A model generated the notes under the pieces. That model searched no databases. It saw only the letters and a list, made by a program, of their open reading frames with translations, and was not told where the DNA came from. The position numbers and the translations under genes were made by a program. A DNA stretch of 64,000 nucleotides, from assembly GCF_030053835.1 (NCBI RefSeq), contig NZ_CP125655.1, positions 2,976,001 through 3,040,000 of the forward strand, given 5' to 3'. The stretch comes from Cellulomonas sp. ES6. Lineage in GTDB: Bacteria > Actinomycetota > Actinomycetes > Actinomycetales > Cellulomonadaceae. Shown here piece by piece: positions 16,246 through 24,100 of the stretch (positions are counted from its first letter, which is position 1; each line of letters begins with the position of its first letter).

Positions 16246-17135
16246 TGGCCGACACCCTGCTGCGCCCCGCCGCGGTCGACGACGAGGCCCCGTCGCCCGT
16301 CCGGCACGACGTGCGCCGGCTCGACCGGCTGTGGCGGGTGCTGACCGGCGTCTGCGGGCTCGTCATCGCGGCGGCCATGCTGCTGCCGATCATCTGGATG
16401 GTGCTCACGGCGTTCAAGCCGGAGTCCGACATCGTGGCGTTCCCCCCGACGCTGTGGCCGCGCGCGCTGACGCTCGAGCACGTCGGGGACATCTGGTCGC
16501 AGATCCCGTTCGCGCGGCTGTACGGCAACACGATCGTGTTCGCCGGGGCCGTCACGGTGTTCTCGCTGCTGTTCGACGCGATGGCGGCCTACGCGCTGGC
16601 CCGGCTGGACTTCCGCGGCAAGAACGTCGTGTTCGTGCTGGTCCTCGTGCTGCTGATGCTGCCGTACCAGGTCACGCTCATCCCGCTGTACGACACCCTG
16701 GCGGCCGTCGGGCTGGCGGGGACGCTGCCCGGCATGATCGTGCCGCGGCTGACCAACGCGTTCGGCATCTTCTTCCTGCGGCAGTTCTTCCTGTCGCTGC
16801 CGCGGGACCTGGAGGAGGCCGCGCGCATCGACGGCGCGTCGGAGCTGCGGATCTTCGCGCAGGTGATCGTCCCGCTCGCCAAGCCTGCCCTGCTGACGCT
16901 CGGGCTGTTCCACTTCCAGTACAACTGGAACGACCTGCTGTGGCCGCTGATCATGGCGAACGACCTGGAGTCCGCCACCCTGCCCGCCGGGCTGGCGATG
17001 TTCATGGGCCAGCACGTCGTCGAGTACGGCCTGCTCATGGCCGGCTCCGTGCTGGCGCTGCTGCCCGTCGTCGTGTTCTTCCTGCTCATCCAGCGATCCT
17101 TCGTCGCGGGCATCGCGACGACCGGCATGAAGTGA
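16245..17135 (+). CDS. Sugar ABC transporter permease (MalG type)
   Basis: A 296-residue inner-membrane permease with six hydrophobic segments. The first is at about residues 36-58 (GLVIAAAMLLPIIWMVLTAF). The EAA motif LEEAARIDGASELRIFAQVI lies at about 190-209, followed by VPLAKPAL, which couples to the ATPase. It ends in the usual QRSFVAGIATTGMK. ATG overlaps the preceding stop as TGATG. It pairs with the upstream MalF-type permease and lipoprotein in one CUT1 importer. Confidence 0.93.
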   Translation: MADTLLRPAAVDDEAPSPVRHDVRRLDRLWRVLTGVCGLVIAAAMLLPIIWMVLTAFKPESDIVAFPPTLWPRALTLEHVGDIWSQIPFARLYGNTIVFAGAVTVFSLLFDAMAAYALARLDFRGKNVVFVLVLVLLMLPYQVTLIPLYDTLAAVGLAGTLPGMIVPRLTNAFGIFFLRQFFLSLPRDLEEAARIDGASELRIFAQVIVPLAKPALLTLGLFHFQYNWNDLLWPLIMANDLESATLPAGLAMFMGQHVVEYGLLMAGSVLALLPVVVFFLLIQRSFVAGIATTGMK

Positions 17136-17141
17136 GGTCTC

Positions 17142-18365
17142 GTGACTGACACGTCCTGGCACACCGACGGGCGCCTGCACCACGGCGTCGGCATCGAGGA
17201 CACGTTCATCCCGTCGGAGCGCGTCGGGCAGCGCAAGCTCGACGAGTACGAGCTGACGCAGCACTACCACCACTGGCGCGAGGACCTGCGCCTGGCCGCG
17301 GGGTCCGGCGCGACGCTGATCCGCTGGGGCTCGCCGTGGTACCGGGTGGAGCCGGAGGAGGGGCGGTTCGACTTCCGGTGGCTCGACGAGGTGATGGCCG
17401 AGATGCAGCGGCTCGGGCTGCGCTGCGTGCTCGACGTCATGCACTACGGGACGCCGCTGTGGATGCCGAACGCGTTCCTCGACCCCCGCTACCCGGAGCT
17501 CGTCGCCCGGTACGCCGCCGCGGTCGCCGAGCGCTACCCGGGCGTCGTCGACGACCTGACGCCGCTCAACGAGCCGATGGTCAACGCGATCTGGTGCGGG
17601 CGCGACGGGCGGTGGCCCCCGTACCTCACGGGGGAGGACGGGCTCGTCGCCGTGCTGCTGCCCCTGGCGCGCGGCATGGTCGCCACCCAGCGCGCGGTCG
17701 CGGCCGTGCGGCCCGACGTGCGGTTCGTGCACGTGGACGCCGGGTTCCTCTGGGAGGGGCACGGACCGGGCGGCACGTCGGTGGCGCACGGCGAGCAGTG
17801 GCGGTTCCTCGCCCTGGACCTCGTCACCGGGCGCGTGGGCGAGGACCACCCGCTGCACGACCACCTGCTGCGGCACGGCGCGCGCGAGGAGGACCTCGCG
17901 GCGCTGCGCCGGGACGCGGTGGTGCCCGACGTCGTCGGCGTCAACTACTACCCGGCGTTCACGCGGCAGGCGGTCGGCGCGGACGGCGCGGAGCAGCCCG
18001 TCGAGGCCGGGACCGCCGGGCTGGTCGAGCTGCTCGGGGCGTACCACGAGCGCTACGGCCTGCCGCTGGCCGTCACCGAAACCTCGCGGGCCACCCCCGA
18101 CGTCGCCGCCAAGGCGCAGTGGGTGGACGACCTGCTCGACACGGTCGAGAAGGTCCGCGCCGACGGCGTGCCGGTCACCGCGGTGTTCTGGTTCCCGCTG
18201 CTCGACCTGGCGGACTGGTCGTACCGGGACGGCACCGCGCCGGCGGACGACTACCTGCTGCCGTTCGGGCTGGTCGACCTGGTGCGCGGCGCGGACGACG
18301 TCCTCGCGCGGGTGCCGAACGCCGCCTACGACCGCTGGCGGGCGCGGGTCACGGCCGCTCGCTGA
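17142..18365 (+). CDS. Family 1-like glycoside hydrolase (clan A, beta-glycosidase)
   Basis: A 407-residue cytoplasmic enzyme without a signal peptide. TIM-barrel features include TLIRWGSPWYRVEPEEGRFD, the acid/base Glu144 in LTPLNEPMVNAIW and the nucleophile Glu313 in LAVTETSRA. LNEP/TET correspond to the GH1 NEP and TENG motifs, but the second is degenerate and the protein is about 40-50 aa shorter than typical GH1 enzymes, so assignment to GH1 rather than another clan A family is tentative. GTG 17142 follows GTGAGG and lies 6 bases after the permease stop, making it the last gene of the LacI-controlled operon. It should hydrolyse the imported glycoside. Its end overlaps the convergent MFS gene by 17 bases. 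Confidence 0.82.
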   Translation: MTDTSWHTDGRLHHGVGIEDTFIPSERVGQRKLDEYELTQHYHHWREDLRLAAGSGATLIRWGSPWYRVEPEEGRFDFRWLDEVMAEMQRLGLRCVLDVMHYGTPLWMPNAFLDPRYPELVARYAAAVAERYPGVVDDLTPLNEPMVNAIWCGRDGRWPPYLTGEDGLVAVLLPLARGMVATQRAVAAVRPDVRFVHVDAGFLWEGHGPGGTSVAHGEQWRFLALDLVTGRVGEDHPLHDHLLRHGAREEDLAALRRDAVVPDVVGVNYYPAFTRQAVGADGAEQPVEAGTAGLVELLGAYHERYGLPLAVTETSRATPDVAAKAQWVDDLLDTVEKVRADGVPVTAVFWFPLLDLADWSYRDGTAPADDYLLPFGLVDLVRGADDVLARVPNAAYDRWRARVTAAR

Positions 18366-19884
18366 CCGTCCCGGCCGCCGCCGCGTCCCCGGCGGCGGCC
18401 GGTGCCCCCGCCGGGGAGGCCGCCGCCGGGCCGGCGGTGCGCTGCGGCGGGGCGAAGCACGCCACCACCACGGCGCCCACCACCGCGAGCGCGGCCGGCA
18501 GCAGCAGCGACTGGCCCATCGCGTCGGCGAACCCGGCGCGCAGCGCCTCGGGCAGGGCGCCCGCCGCCTCGGCCGCGCCCGTGGAGCCCGCCGCCCCCGG
18601 GCCGAGCTCGGCCACCAGGCGCGCCTGGATCAGCGCCGCGATCGCCGCCGAGCCGAGCACCGAGCCGACCTGCCGGGTCGTGTTGAACACGCCGGACCCG
18701 GCCCCCGCGAGCTGCCGCGGGAGGTTGCGGGTGGCGGTCGACGAGATGGGCGACCACAGGCAGGCGTTCGCGACGCCGAGCAGGGCCGACGGCAGCAGCA
18801 GCCGCGGCCACAGGTCGGGGTCGGGCGTCAGCCACAGCGTGAACCAGACCAGGGCCGCCGCCTGCAGCAGCATGCCGACCAGCGCGATCGTGCGGGGGTT
18901 CGCGGTGTCCACCAGGCGCCCCACCACGGGCGACAGGACGAGGGTCATGACCGCCATCGGCGCGAGCATCAGCGCCGAGCGGGTCGGGGAGAACCCGAGG
19001 ACGAGCTGGTAGTAGAAGACCAGCGGCAGGGACATGGCGGTGACGGCGAACCCCAGCGTGCTGATGGCGCCGTTCGCGAGCGCGAAGTTCCGGTCCCGGA
19101 ACAGGCCCAGGGGCAGGAGCGGCTCGCCGCGCATCCGCGCCTGGTGCCGCACGAACACGACGAGCACGACGAGGCCGCCCGCGACCAGGCCCCACACCGG
19201 CAGCCAGCCGCCGATCAGGCCCCAGTCGTAGGTCTGGCCCTCCTGGATGCCGAACACCAGCAGGAACATGCCGACCGCGCTGAGCAGCACGCCGACGACG
19301 TCGAACGAGTGCGCGTGCGTCTCGAGCCGGGGGACCAGGCGCCACGCCAGCACGAACGCCACGACGCCCACGGGCACGTTGACGAAGAAGATCCACTCCC
19401 AGCCGAGGCCGTCGACGAGCACGCCGCCGAGCAGCGGTCCCACCAGCGTCGCGACGCCGGCGGTCGCGCCCCACAGGCTCATCGCCTTGCCGCGCTGGTC
19501 CGGCGGGAACAGGCGCGTGATCACCGCCATCGTCTGCGGGGTCATGAGCGCGGCGCCGAGTCCCTGGAACGCCCGCGCGGCGATGAGGGCGCCGATCGAG
19601 CCCGCGAGGCCGCACGCCGCCGAGGCCAGGGTGAACACGGCCAGGCCCACGAGGTAGACCGAGCGGGGTCCGAACCGGTCGCCGAGCCTGCCGGTGACCA
19701 GCAGCGGCACCGCGTACGTCAGCAGGTAGGCGCTGGTCACCCAGATGACCGCGTCGATGTCGGTGTGCAGCCCCGCCATGATGGCCGGGTTGGCGACGGA
19801 GACGATCGTGGTGTCGACCAGGATCATGAAGAAGCCCACGACCAGCGCCCAGAGGGCGGGCCAGGGTCGGACGGTGGGGTGCAC
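18349..19884 (-). CDS. DHA2-family (EmrB/QacA) MFS drug exporter
   Basis: A 511-residue exporter with 14 predicted membrane segments. DHA2 signatures are present: WALVVGFFMILVDTTIVSVA in the first segment, the loop motif GRLGDRFGPRSVYLVGL, and the motif C-like GPLLGGVLVDGLGWEWIFF. I place the start at GTG 19884 because a strong GAGGAG lies 6 bases before it; a GTG at 19926 overlapping the PadR stop lacks this. The gene follows padR on the same strand, so it is probably repressed by PadR and induced by a toxic compound. An Ala/Pro-rich cytoplasmic tail closes the protein. Substrate unknown. Confidence 0.92.
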   Translation of the reverse strand: MHPTVRPWPALWALVVGFFMILVDTTIVSVANPAIMAGLHTDIDAVIWVTSAYLLTYAVPLLVTGRLGDRFGPRSVYLVGLAVFTLASAACGLAGSIGALIAARAFQGLGAALMTPQTMAVITRLFPPDQRGKAMSLWGATAGVATLVGPLLGGVLVDGLGWEWIFFVNVPVGVVAFVLAWRLVPRLETHAHSFDVVGVLLSAVGMFLLVFGIQEGQTYDWGLIGGWLPVWGLVAGGLVVLVVFVRHQARMRGEPLLPLGLFRDRNFALANGAISTLGFAVTAMSLPLVFYYQLVLGFSPTRSALMLAPMAVMTLVLSPVVGRLVDTANPRTIALVGMLLQAAALVWFTLWLTPDPDLWPRLLLPSALLGVANACLWSPISSTATRNLPRQLAGAGSGVFNTTRQVGSVLGSAAIAALIQARLVAELGPGAAGSTGAAEAAGALPEALRAGFADAMGQSLLLPAALAVVGAVVVACFAPPQRTAGPAAASPAGAPAAAGDAAAAGTVSERP

Positions 19885-19922
19885 GGTGGCTCCTCGGGGG
19901 TGCGTGGGGGTGCCGGCGCCGG

Positions 19923-20480
19923 TCACCAGGTGACCTCGCCCGACTCGATGCGGTCGACGAACGCGGAGATCCAGCGGGACTCGGCCTCGTAGACGGCGAT
20001 CTGGTAGGTCATGTCGGCCCAGTAGCGGGCCGGGAGCTGCTTGGCGGTCACGTGGGTGACGGCGCTGCGCAGGGTGTCGAGCTCGGCCCCCAGGCGGCCG
20101 AGGCGGTCGCGGAGCAGGTCGAGCACGGTCCCGCGGGGGAGGTGGTGCGCCTCGGAGAGGGCCAGGGGGAGCGTCGGGAACTCGTTGACCGGGGCGGAGA
20201 TCATCGCGGCGAGGGCACCGGACAGTGCCGTGCGGCCCTCCGGCGTGATGGCGTACGTGGTGCGCTCGGGCCGGTTGCCGGCGCGGTCGGTGCCCGTCGG
20301 GACGATCAGGCCGTCGCGGTGGAGCCGGTCGACGGTGTGGTAAAGCGAGCCCGGACGGACCTTGACGACGCGGTCGGTCGCGCGCTGCCGCATGACCTGG
20401 TGCAGCTCGTACGGGTGCCGCGGGGTCTCGTCGAGCAGCGCCAGGGCGGCGACGGCGAGCGGCGTCAGGGTGGCGGCCAC
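19923..20480 (-). CDS. PadR-family repressor
   Basis: A 185-residue regulator. The N-terminal winged helix is clear (LAVAALALLDETPRHPYELH, VRPGSLYHTVDRLHRDGLI, TYAITPEGRTAL), and the C-terminal helical dimerisation domain of the longer PadR (Vir-like) type follows. GTG 20480 is chosen because AAGGAG lies 7 bases upstream; the ATG 15 codons further up would place the operator inside the gene. A perfect palindrome at 20500 overlaps the promoter. It heads the operon with the MFS exporter, the usual arrangement for ligand-relieved efflux. Confidence 0.92.
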   Translation of the reverse strand: MAATLTPLAVAALALLDETPRHPYELHQVMRQRATDRVVKVRPGSLYHTVDRLHRDGLIVPTGTDRAGNRPERTTYAITPEGRTALSGALAAMISAPVNEFPTLPLALSEAHHLPRGTVLDLLRDRLGRLGAELDTLRSAVTHVTAKQLPARYWADMTYQIAVYEAESRWISAFVDRIESGEVTW

Positions 20481-20499
20481 GTGTTGCTCCTTCCGGATC

Positions 20500-20513
20500 A
20501 GTCCACGTGGACT
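20500..20513. promoter_or_regulatory. PadR operator palindrome
   Basis: AGTCCACGTGGACT, a perfect 14-base palindrome directly downstream of and touching the minus-strand -10 box. It lies 19 bases upstream of the padR start, the expected position for autorepression. Confidence 0.75.
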
Positions 20514-20541
20514 ATATGCCTGCACCGCCGCGATCGCGCAA
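20511..20541 (-). promoter_or_regulatory. Promoter of the padR/MFS operon
   Basis: Minus strand -10 TATAGT (20511-20516) and a possible -35 TTGCGC (20536-20541), with a long 19-base spacer. The -10 is unusually AT-rich for this window and runs into the operator. Confidence 0.5.
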
Positions 20542-20667
20542 CACCGGCACCCCCCGCGCGAGCGGCCTCAGTCGCCGCCGAGGCCCGCGAGCAGGTGCAC
20601 GAAGGAGGCCCCGCGCAGTACCAGCTCGCCCGCGGGTCATCGGCGCGGCCGGCGCGCGACCCGAGGG

Positions 20668-21402
20668 TCAGTCGCGGGCGAGCAGCTCGCTGACCAGGGC
20701 GGGGAGCGCCTGCTCGATGGGGTCGCGCACCACGCGGTCGGCCACCCGGTCGTACGGGGTTGGCTCCGCGTTGACGATGACGACCTCCGCGCCGACCTCC
20801 GCCGCCAGCCCCACGAGGCTCGCGACGGGCTGCACGGTGAGCGTGCTGCCGACCGCGACGAGCACGTCGCCGTCCTGCGCCGCGGCGATCGCGCGGTCCA
20901 GTGCGCGCTCGGGCAGGCGCTCGCCGAAGTAGACGACGTCGGGCTTGAGCACGCCGCCGCAGACCGCGCACGGCGGGTCGGGCTCGGCGGCGAGGCGCGC
21001 GAGGACGGCCCGGGTGTCCTCCCGCGCGCCGCACGCGAGGCACGACGTGGTCCGGAGCGTCCCGTGCAGCTCGACGACGTCGGCCGGGTCGCTGCCGCCC
21101 GCCTGGTGCAGGCCGTCGAAGTTCTGGGTCAGCACCGCCTGGAGGCGTCCCGCCCGCCCGAGCTCGGCGACCGCGCGGTGACCGGCCGCGGGCCGGGCGT
21201 GCCAGGCGGGGTGGTCCCGCCACATCCGCCAGCCCCGCCGCCGCACGTCCGGGTCGGCGGCGTACCGGCCGATGTCGAGCAGCTCCACCTGGTCCGGGTG
21301 CCGGGTCCACGTGCCCTGCGGCCCCCGGAAGTCGGGGATGCCGGCGGCGGTGGACAGACCGGCGCCGCTGAGCACGGTGACCCGCAGGCCGGGGGCGGGC
21401 AT
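20668..21402 (-). CDS. Sirtuin (Sir2) NAD-dependent protein deacylase
   Basis: A 244-residue sirtuin that removes acyl groups from lysines using NAD. Conserved parts appear in order: the NAD-binding [15 protein letters not shown] at residues 13-27, [12 protein letters not shown], the catalytic His in ELHGT, two cysteine pairs CLAC and CAVC forming the zinc ribbon, [12 protein letters not shown], and [12 protein letters not shown]. Length matches class III/U bacterial sirtuins. ATG 21402 is used; GTG 21408 two codons earlier is an equal candidate. It begins 8 bases after the LysR-domain gene and is probably co-transcribed with it. Confidence 0.92.
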   Translation of the reverse strand: MPAPGLRVTVLSGAGLSTAAGIPDFRGPQGTWTRHPDQVELLDIGRYAADPDVRRRGWRMWRDHPAWHARPAAGHRAVAELGRAGRLQAVLTQNFDGLHQAGGSDPADVVELHGTLRTTSCLACGAREDTRAVLARLAAEPDPPCAVCGGVLKPDVVYFGERLPERALDRAIAAAQDGDVLVAVGSTLTVQPVASLVGLAAEVGAEVVIVNAEPTPYDRVADRVVRDPIEQALPALVSELLARD

Positions 21403-21410
21403 GTGCACGG

Positions 21411-22235
21411 CTACCGCCCCCGCCGGGGACGGCGGCCCGCCGCGCCGGAGCGGCCGCCGCCGCGCTGACCGGCGGGGCGGCCGCCGGTGCGCCCGGTGCG
21501 CGCCGGGCGCTCGCCGCGACCCCGGGCCTGCTGGTCGGCGGCCCGGGAGGCCTTCCCGCCGGCGGCCTCGCCCGCGCCGGCGGCGCCGCGCCCGCGGGAG
21601 GAGTTGGCCGTGCGGCCCCGCACGATGCCGATGAGCTCCTCGACGAGCGGGTCGCCGTCGCGCGCGCCGAGCCAGGCCAGCGCCGCCTGCGACGCGGGCG
21701 CCCCGGACAGGGGCCGGTACGTGAGGTCCTTGCGGTGGTGCAGCCGCGCGAGGGACTGCGGGACGACGAGCACGCCCACCCCCGACGCGACGAGCGCCAC
21801 GGCCTCCTCCGTCGTCGCCGGCGTCGGCAGCGCGGACGCCTCGCCGGGCGGGTCGTCCCAGCCGAGCACGTCGTCCGCCGGGGTGAGCAGGGTCTCCTCC
21901 GCCAGGTCCTCGGGCGTCAGCTCGTCCAGCGCCGTGAGCAGGTGGTCCCTCGGCAGCACGACCACGGTGGTCTCGACGTACAGCGGGATCGCCGACAGCA
22001 CGTCCCGGTCGACGGGGAGGCGCAGCAGCGCGGCGTCCGCCCCGCCGGCGACGAGGGTCGGCCCCGCGTCGGCGGCCGGGCCGTGCACGAGCTCGAGCCG
22101 CACGTCGGGCAGGCGCTCGCGCCACGTCCGCACCCACGACGCGGGCACGACGCCCGGCACCAGCAGCAGGCGGAAGCGCCCTGCGGCGGCGGGGTCGGCG
22201 GTGGGGTCGGCGTCGGCGGCCGGGGGGACGGGCAT
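21411..22235 (-). CDS. LysR-type substrate-binding domain protein without HTH
   Basis: A 274-residue protein resembling only the effector domain of LysR regulators: LLLVPGVVPASWVRTWRERL at the start, DAALLRLPVDRDVLSAIPLY, and PTPATTEEAVALVASGVGVL followed by VVPQSLARLHHRKDLTYRPL. No N-terminal helix-turn-helix precedes it. The C-terminal 60 residues are Arg/Gly/Ala-rich and probably disordered, possibly nucleic-acid binding. I recall near-identical proteins in Streptomyces next to DUF5997 genes, as here (divergent, 148 bases apart). The start at ATG 22235 has only a weak ribosome site. Function unknown. Confidence 0.8.
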   Translation of the reverse strand: MPVPPAADADPTADPAAAGRFRLLLVPGVVPASWVRTWRERLPDVRLELVHGPAADAGPTLVAGGADAALLRLPVDRDVLSAIPLYVETTVVVLPRDHLLTALDELTPEDLAEETLLTPADDVLGWDDPPGEASALPTPATTEEAVALVASGVGVLVVPQSLARLHHRKDLTYRPLSGAPASQAALAWLGARDGDPLVEELIGIVRGRTANSSRGRGAAGAGEAAGGKASRAADQQARGRGERPARTGRTGGRPAGQRGGGRSGAAGRRPRRGR

Positions 22236-22371
22236 CGCGGTCAGCGTAGTCGCGCGGCGGGGCAGGGCCGCGGGGTGCCGCGGGGTGCCGGCCCGGTGCC
22301 CGGCCCGGTGCGGGTCCGTGCCGGCCGGGGTCGCCCGGGGACGCCCGGTGCCGGCCGGGGGCCGGGGTCCG

Positions 22372-22377
22372 TATCCT
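22372..22377 (+). promoter_or_regulatory. -10 box TATCCT, leaderless geometry, for the DUF5997 gene
   Basis: TATCCT ends 6 bases before GTG 22384. The upstream 110 bases are imperfect GCCGGCCCGGT-type repeats. Confidence 0.5.
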
Positions 22378-22383
22378 GGACCG

Positions 22384-22818
22384 GTGACCTCCGAGGACCG
22401 CCCGGCCGCTCCGGCCCGCCGCACGCGCACGCCGCAGACCATGAAGCCCGCCACCGCGGCGGCGAAGCTCGGCGTGTACCTGCCGGCCACCCCCGAGGAG
22501 TTCCGCTCCGGGCCCGTGTCCCGCCAGCAGCTCGACGAGCTGCAGCGCACGCCCCCGCCGTGGCTGCAGGAACTGCGGCGCACCGGCCCGCACCCGCGCG
22601 CCGTCGTGGCGGCCCGCCTGCGCATCTCGACCTCCGGCCTGGCGCGCGCCGGCCTGACGGACCCGCTGACCACCGAGCAGATCGACGCGATCATCGAGGA
22701 GAGCCCGGAGTGGCTGCACCGCGAGCGCGCCACGCAGCAGGAGGTCAAGCGCGAGGAGCAGCGCCTGCGGGAGCGGGACGCCGCGCGCGCCGCGACCCCC
22801 GGCACCGAGCGCTCCTGA
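22384..22818 (+). CDS. DUF5997-family protein
   Basis: A 144-residue protein matching DUF5997 as I remember it: TMKPATAAAKLGVYLPATPE, SRQQLDELQRTPPPWLQELR, GPHPRAVVAARLRISTSGLA, LTTEQIDAIIEESPEWL and a charged C-terminal helix. The middle (AARLRISTSGLARAGLTDPL) could be a small DNA-binding fold, but that is an inference. GTG 22384 is set by the -10 box 6 bases upstream. It is divergent from the HTH-less LysR-domain gene, an arrangement I believe is conserved in actinobacteria and which suggests that the two act together. Confidence 0.85.
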   Translation: MTSEDRPAAPARRTRTPQTMKPATAAAKLGVYLPATPEEFRSGPVSRQQLDELQRTPPPWLQELRRTGPHPRAVVAARLRISTSGLARAGLTDPLTTEQIDAIIEESPEWLHRERATQQEVKREEQRLRERDAARAATPGTERS

Positions 22819-22901
22819 GCTGAGCCCGGCACGGGGGCGCACCCGACCCCGACGCACGACGCGTGCGCCGGGCGCTCCGGCATGCCCGCCGACGGCGGAC
22901 C

Positions 22902-22930
22902 TTGTCTTCTGAGGTGCACCTAACTTAGGT
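22902..22930 (+). promoter_or_regulatory. Promoter of the heme-uptake operon
   Basis: -35 TTGTCT (22902-22907), a 17-base spacer and -10 TTAGGT (22925-22930). The iron box begins at the -10, so a bound repressor would occlude it. Confidence 0.55.
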
Positions 22931-22943
22931 TTGGCTCACCTTC
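22925..22943. promoter_or_regulatory. DtxR/IdeR-type iron box
   Basis: TTAGGTTTGGCTCACCTTC matches the 19-base DtxR consensus TTAGGTTAGGCTAACCTAA at 15 positions. An overlapping palindrome ACCTAACTTAGGT (22918-22930) may be half of a second site. It predicts repression of the operon by iron-loaded DtxR. Confidence 0.82.
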
Positions 22944-22963
22944 ACCACAGGAGACGCCCGACC

Positions 22964-24100
22964 ATGCCCCAGCCCCGCACGCCCGGCCGTGCCCGCCGCG
23001 CCGCAGGACGCGCACGCACCGCGCTCGCGCTGGTCACGGCCCTGGTCGGCGCGCTCCTCGCGGGGTGCGCGGCGCCGGCGGGCACAGCCCCGCACGCCCC
23101 GGCCGCCGCCGGTGACCGTCCGGCGCTGGGCGAGCTCACGGCCCTGGAGGACCCGCGGTCCTGGGTCGGCGAGCAGACGGCGGTGAGCGCCGCGACCCCG
23201 GTCGACCCCGTCGCGCAGGACCCGCAGCCGGCGCTCCCCGTCACGGTCACGGACGCGCAGGGCACCGAGGTCACGGTGACCGACACCAGCCGGGTGCTCG
23301 CCCTCGACCTGTACGGCTCGACGTCGCGGATCCTGTTCGAGCTGGGGCTCGGGGGCAGCGTCGTCGGGCGGGACGCGTCCTCGGACTTCCCGGAGGCCGC
23401 GGGCCTGCCCCTCGTGACGCGGGACGGCCACGACCTCAACGGCGAGGCGATCCTGGACCTCGCGCCGACGCTCATCATCACCGACACGACGCTCGGCCCG
23501 TGGGACACGGTGCTCCAGATGCGGGACGCCGGGATCCCGGTGGTCGTCGTCGACCCCCGGCGCGACCTGGAGACGGTGGACGACCTCATCACGTCCGTCG
23601 CCGCGGCCGTCGGGCTGCCGCAGGAGGGGGAGGCCCTCGCCGCGCGCACCCGGGCGGAGGTCGACGCGGTGGTCGCCGACATCCAGCGGCTCGCGCCCGA
23701 CGACCCCGCGGACCGGCTGCGCGTCGCGTTCCTCTACCTGCGCGGGCAGGCCGGCGTGTACTACCTGTTCGGCGAGGGCTCCGGCGCGGACGCGCTCGTC
23801 ACCGCCCTGGGGGCGGTGGACGTCGCCGCGGAGATCGGGTGGCAGGGCATGCGCCCCGTCACGGACGAGGCCCTGGTCGCCGCCGCGCCCGACCTCCTGC
23901 TGGTGATGACCGCCGGGCTCGAGTCGGTCGGGGGCGTCGACGGGCTGCTCGAGCAGCTCCCCGCCGTCGCCCAGACCCCCGCGGGGGAGCACCGGCGCGT
24001 CGTCGACATGGCGGACTCGCAGGTGCTCTCGTTCGGCCCGACGTCCGCGCAGACGCTCGACGCCCTGGCCCGCGCGTTCTACGCGCCCGACGCGTCGTGA
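22964..24100 (+). CDS. hmuT: Heme-binding ABC lipoprotein (HmuT-like)
   Basis: A 378-residue lipoprotein that captures heme outside the membrane for the ABC importer. The signal peptide ends at lipobox LLAGC with Cys35. The class III binding-protein fold follows: RVLALDLYGSTSRILFELGL, RDGHDLNGEAILDLAPTLII, a long central helix, and VYYLFGEGSGADALVTALGA. The DLNGEA and YLFGEGSGAD segments are familiar from corynebacterial HmuT. ATG 22964 has AGGAG upstream. It heads an iron-boxed operon with permease, ATPase and two HtaA-type proteins; its stop overlaps the permease start as GTGA. The ligand is inferred from context. Confidence 0.9.
   Translation: MPQPRTPGRARRAAGRARTALALVTALVGALLAGCAAPAGTAPHAPAAAGDRPALGELTALEDPRSWVGEQTAVSAATPVDPVAQDPQPALPVTVTDAQGTEVTVTDTSRVLALDLYGSTSRILFELGLGGSVVGRDASSDFPEAAGLPLVTRDGHDLNGEAILDLAPTLIITDTTLGPWDTVLQMRDAGIPVVVVDPRRDLETVDDLITSVAAAVGLPQEGEALAARTRAEVDAVVADIQRLAPDDPADRLRVAFLYLRGQAGVYYLFGEGSGADALVTALGAVDVAAEIGWQGMRPVTDEALVAAAPDLLLVMTAGLESVGGVDGLLEQLPAVAQTPAGEHRRVVDMADSQVLSFGPTSAQTLDALARAFYAPDAS

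Noticed and set aside
15315..17135. A single 606-residue fused permease reading frame
   Set aside because: The frame from ATG 15315 skips the conserved MalF sequence by reading it out of frame. The second half is the separate MalG-type permease starting at 16245.
22261..22380. GCCGGCCCGGT-type repeats before the DUF5997 gene as a regulatory array
   Set aside because: Units are irregular in length and sequence and look like GC-rich low complexity.
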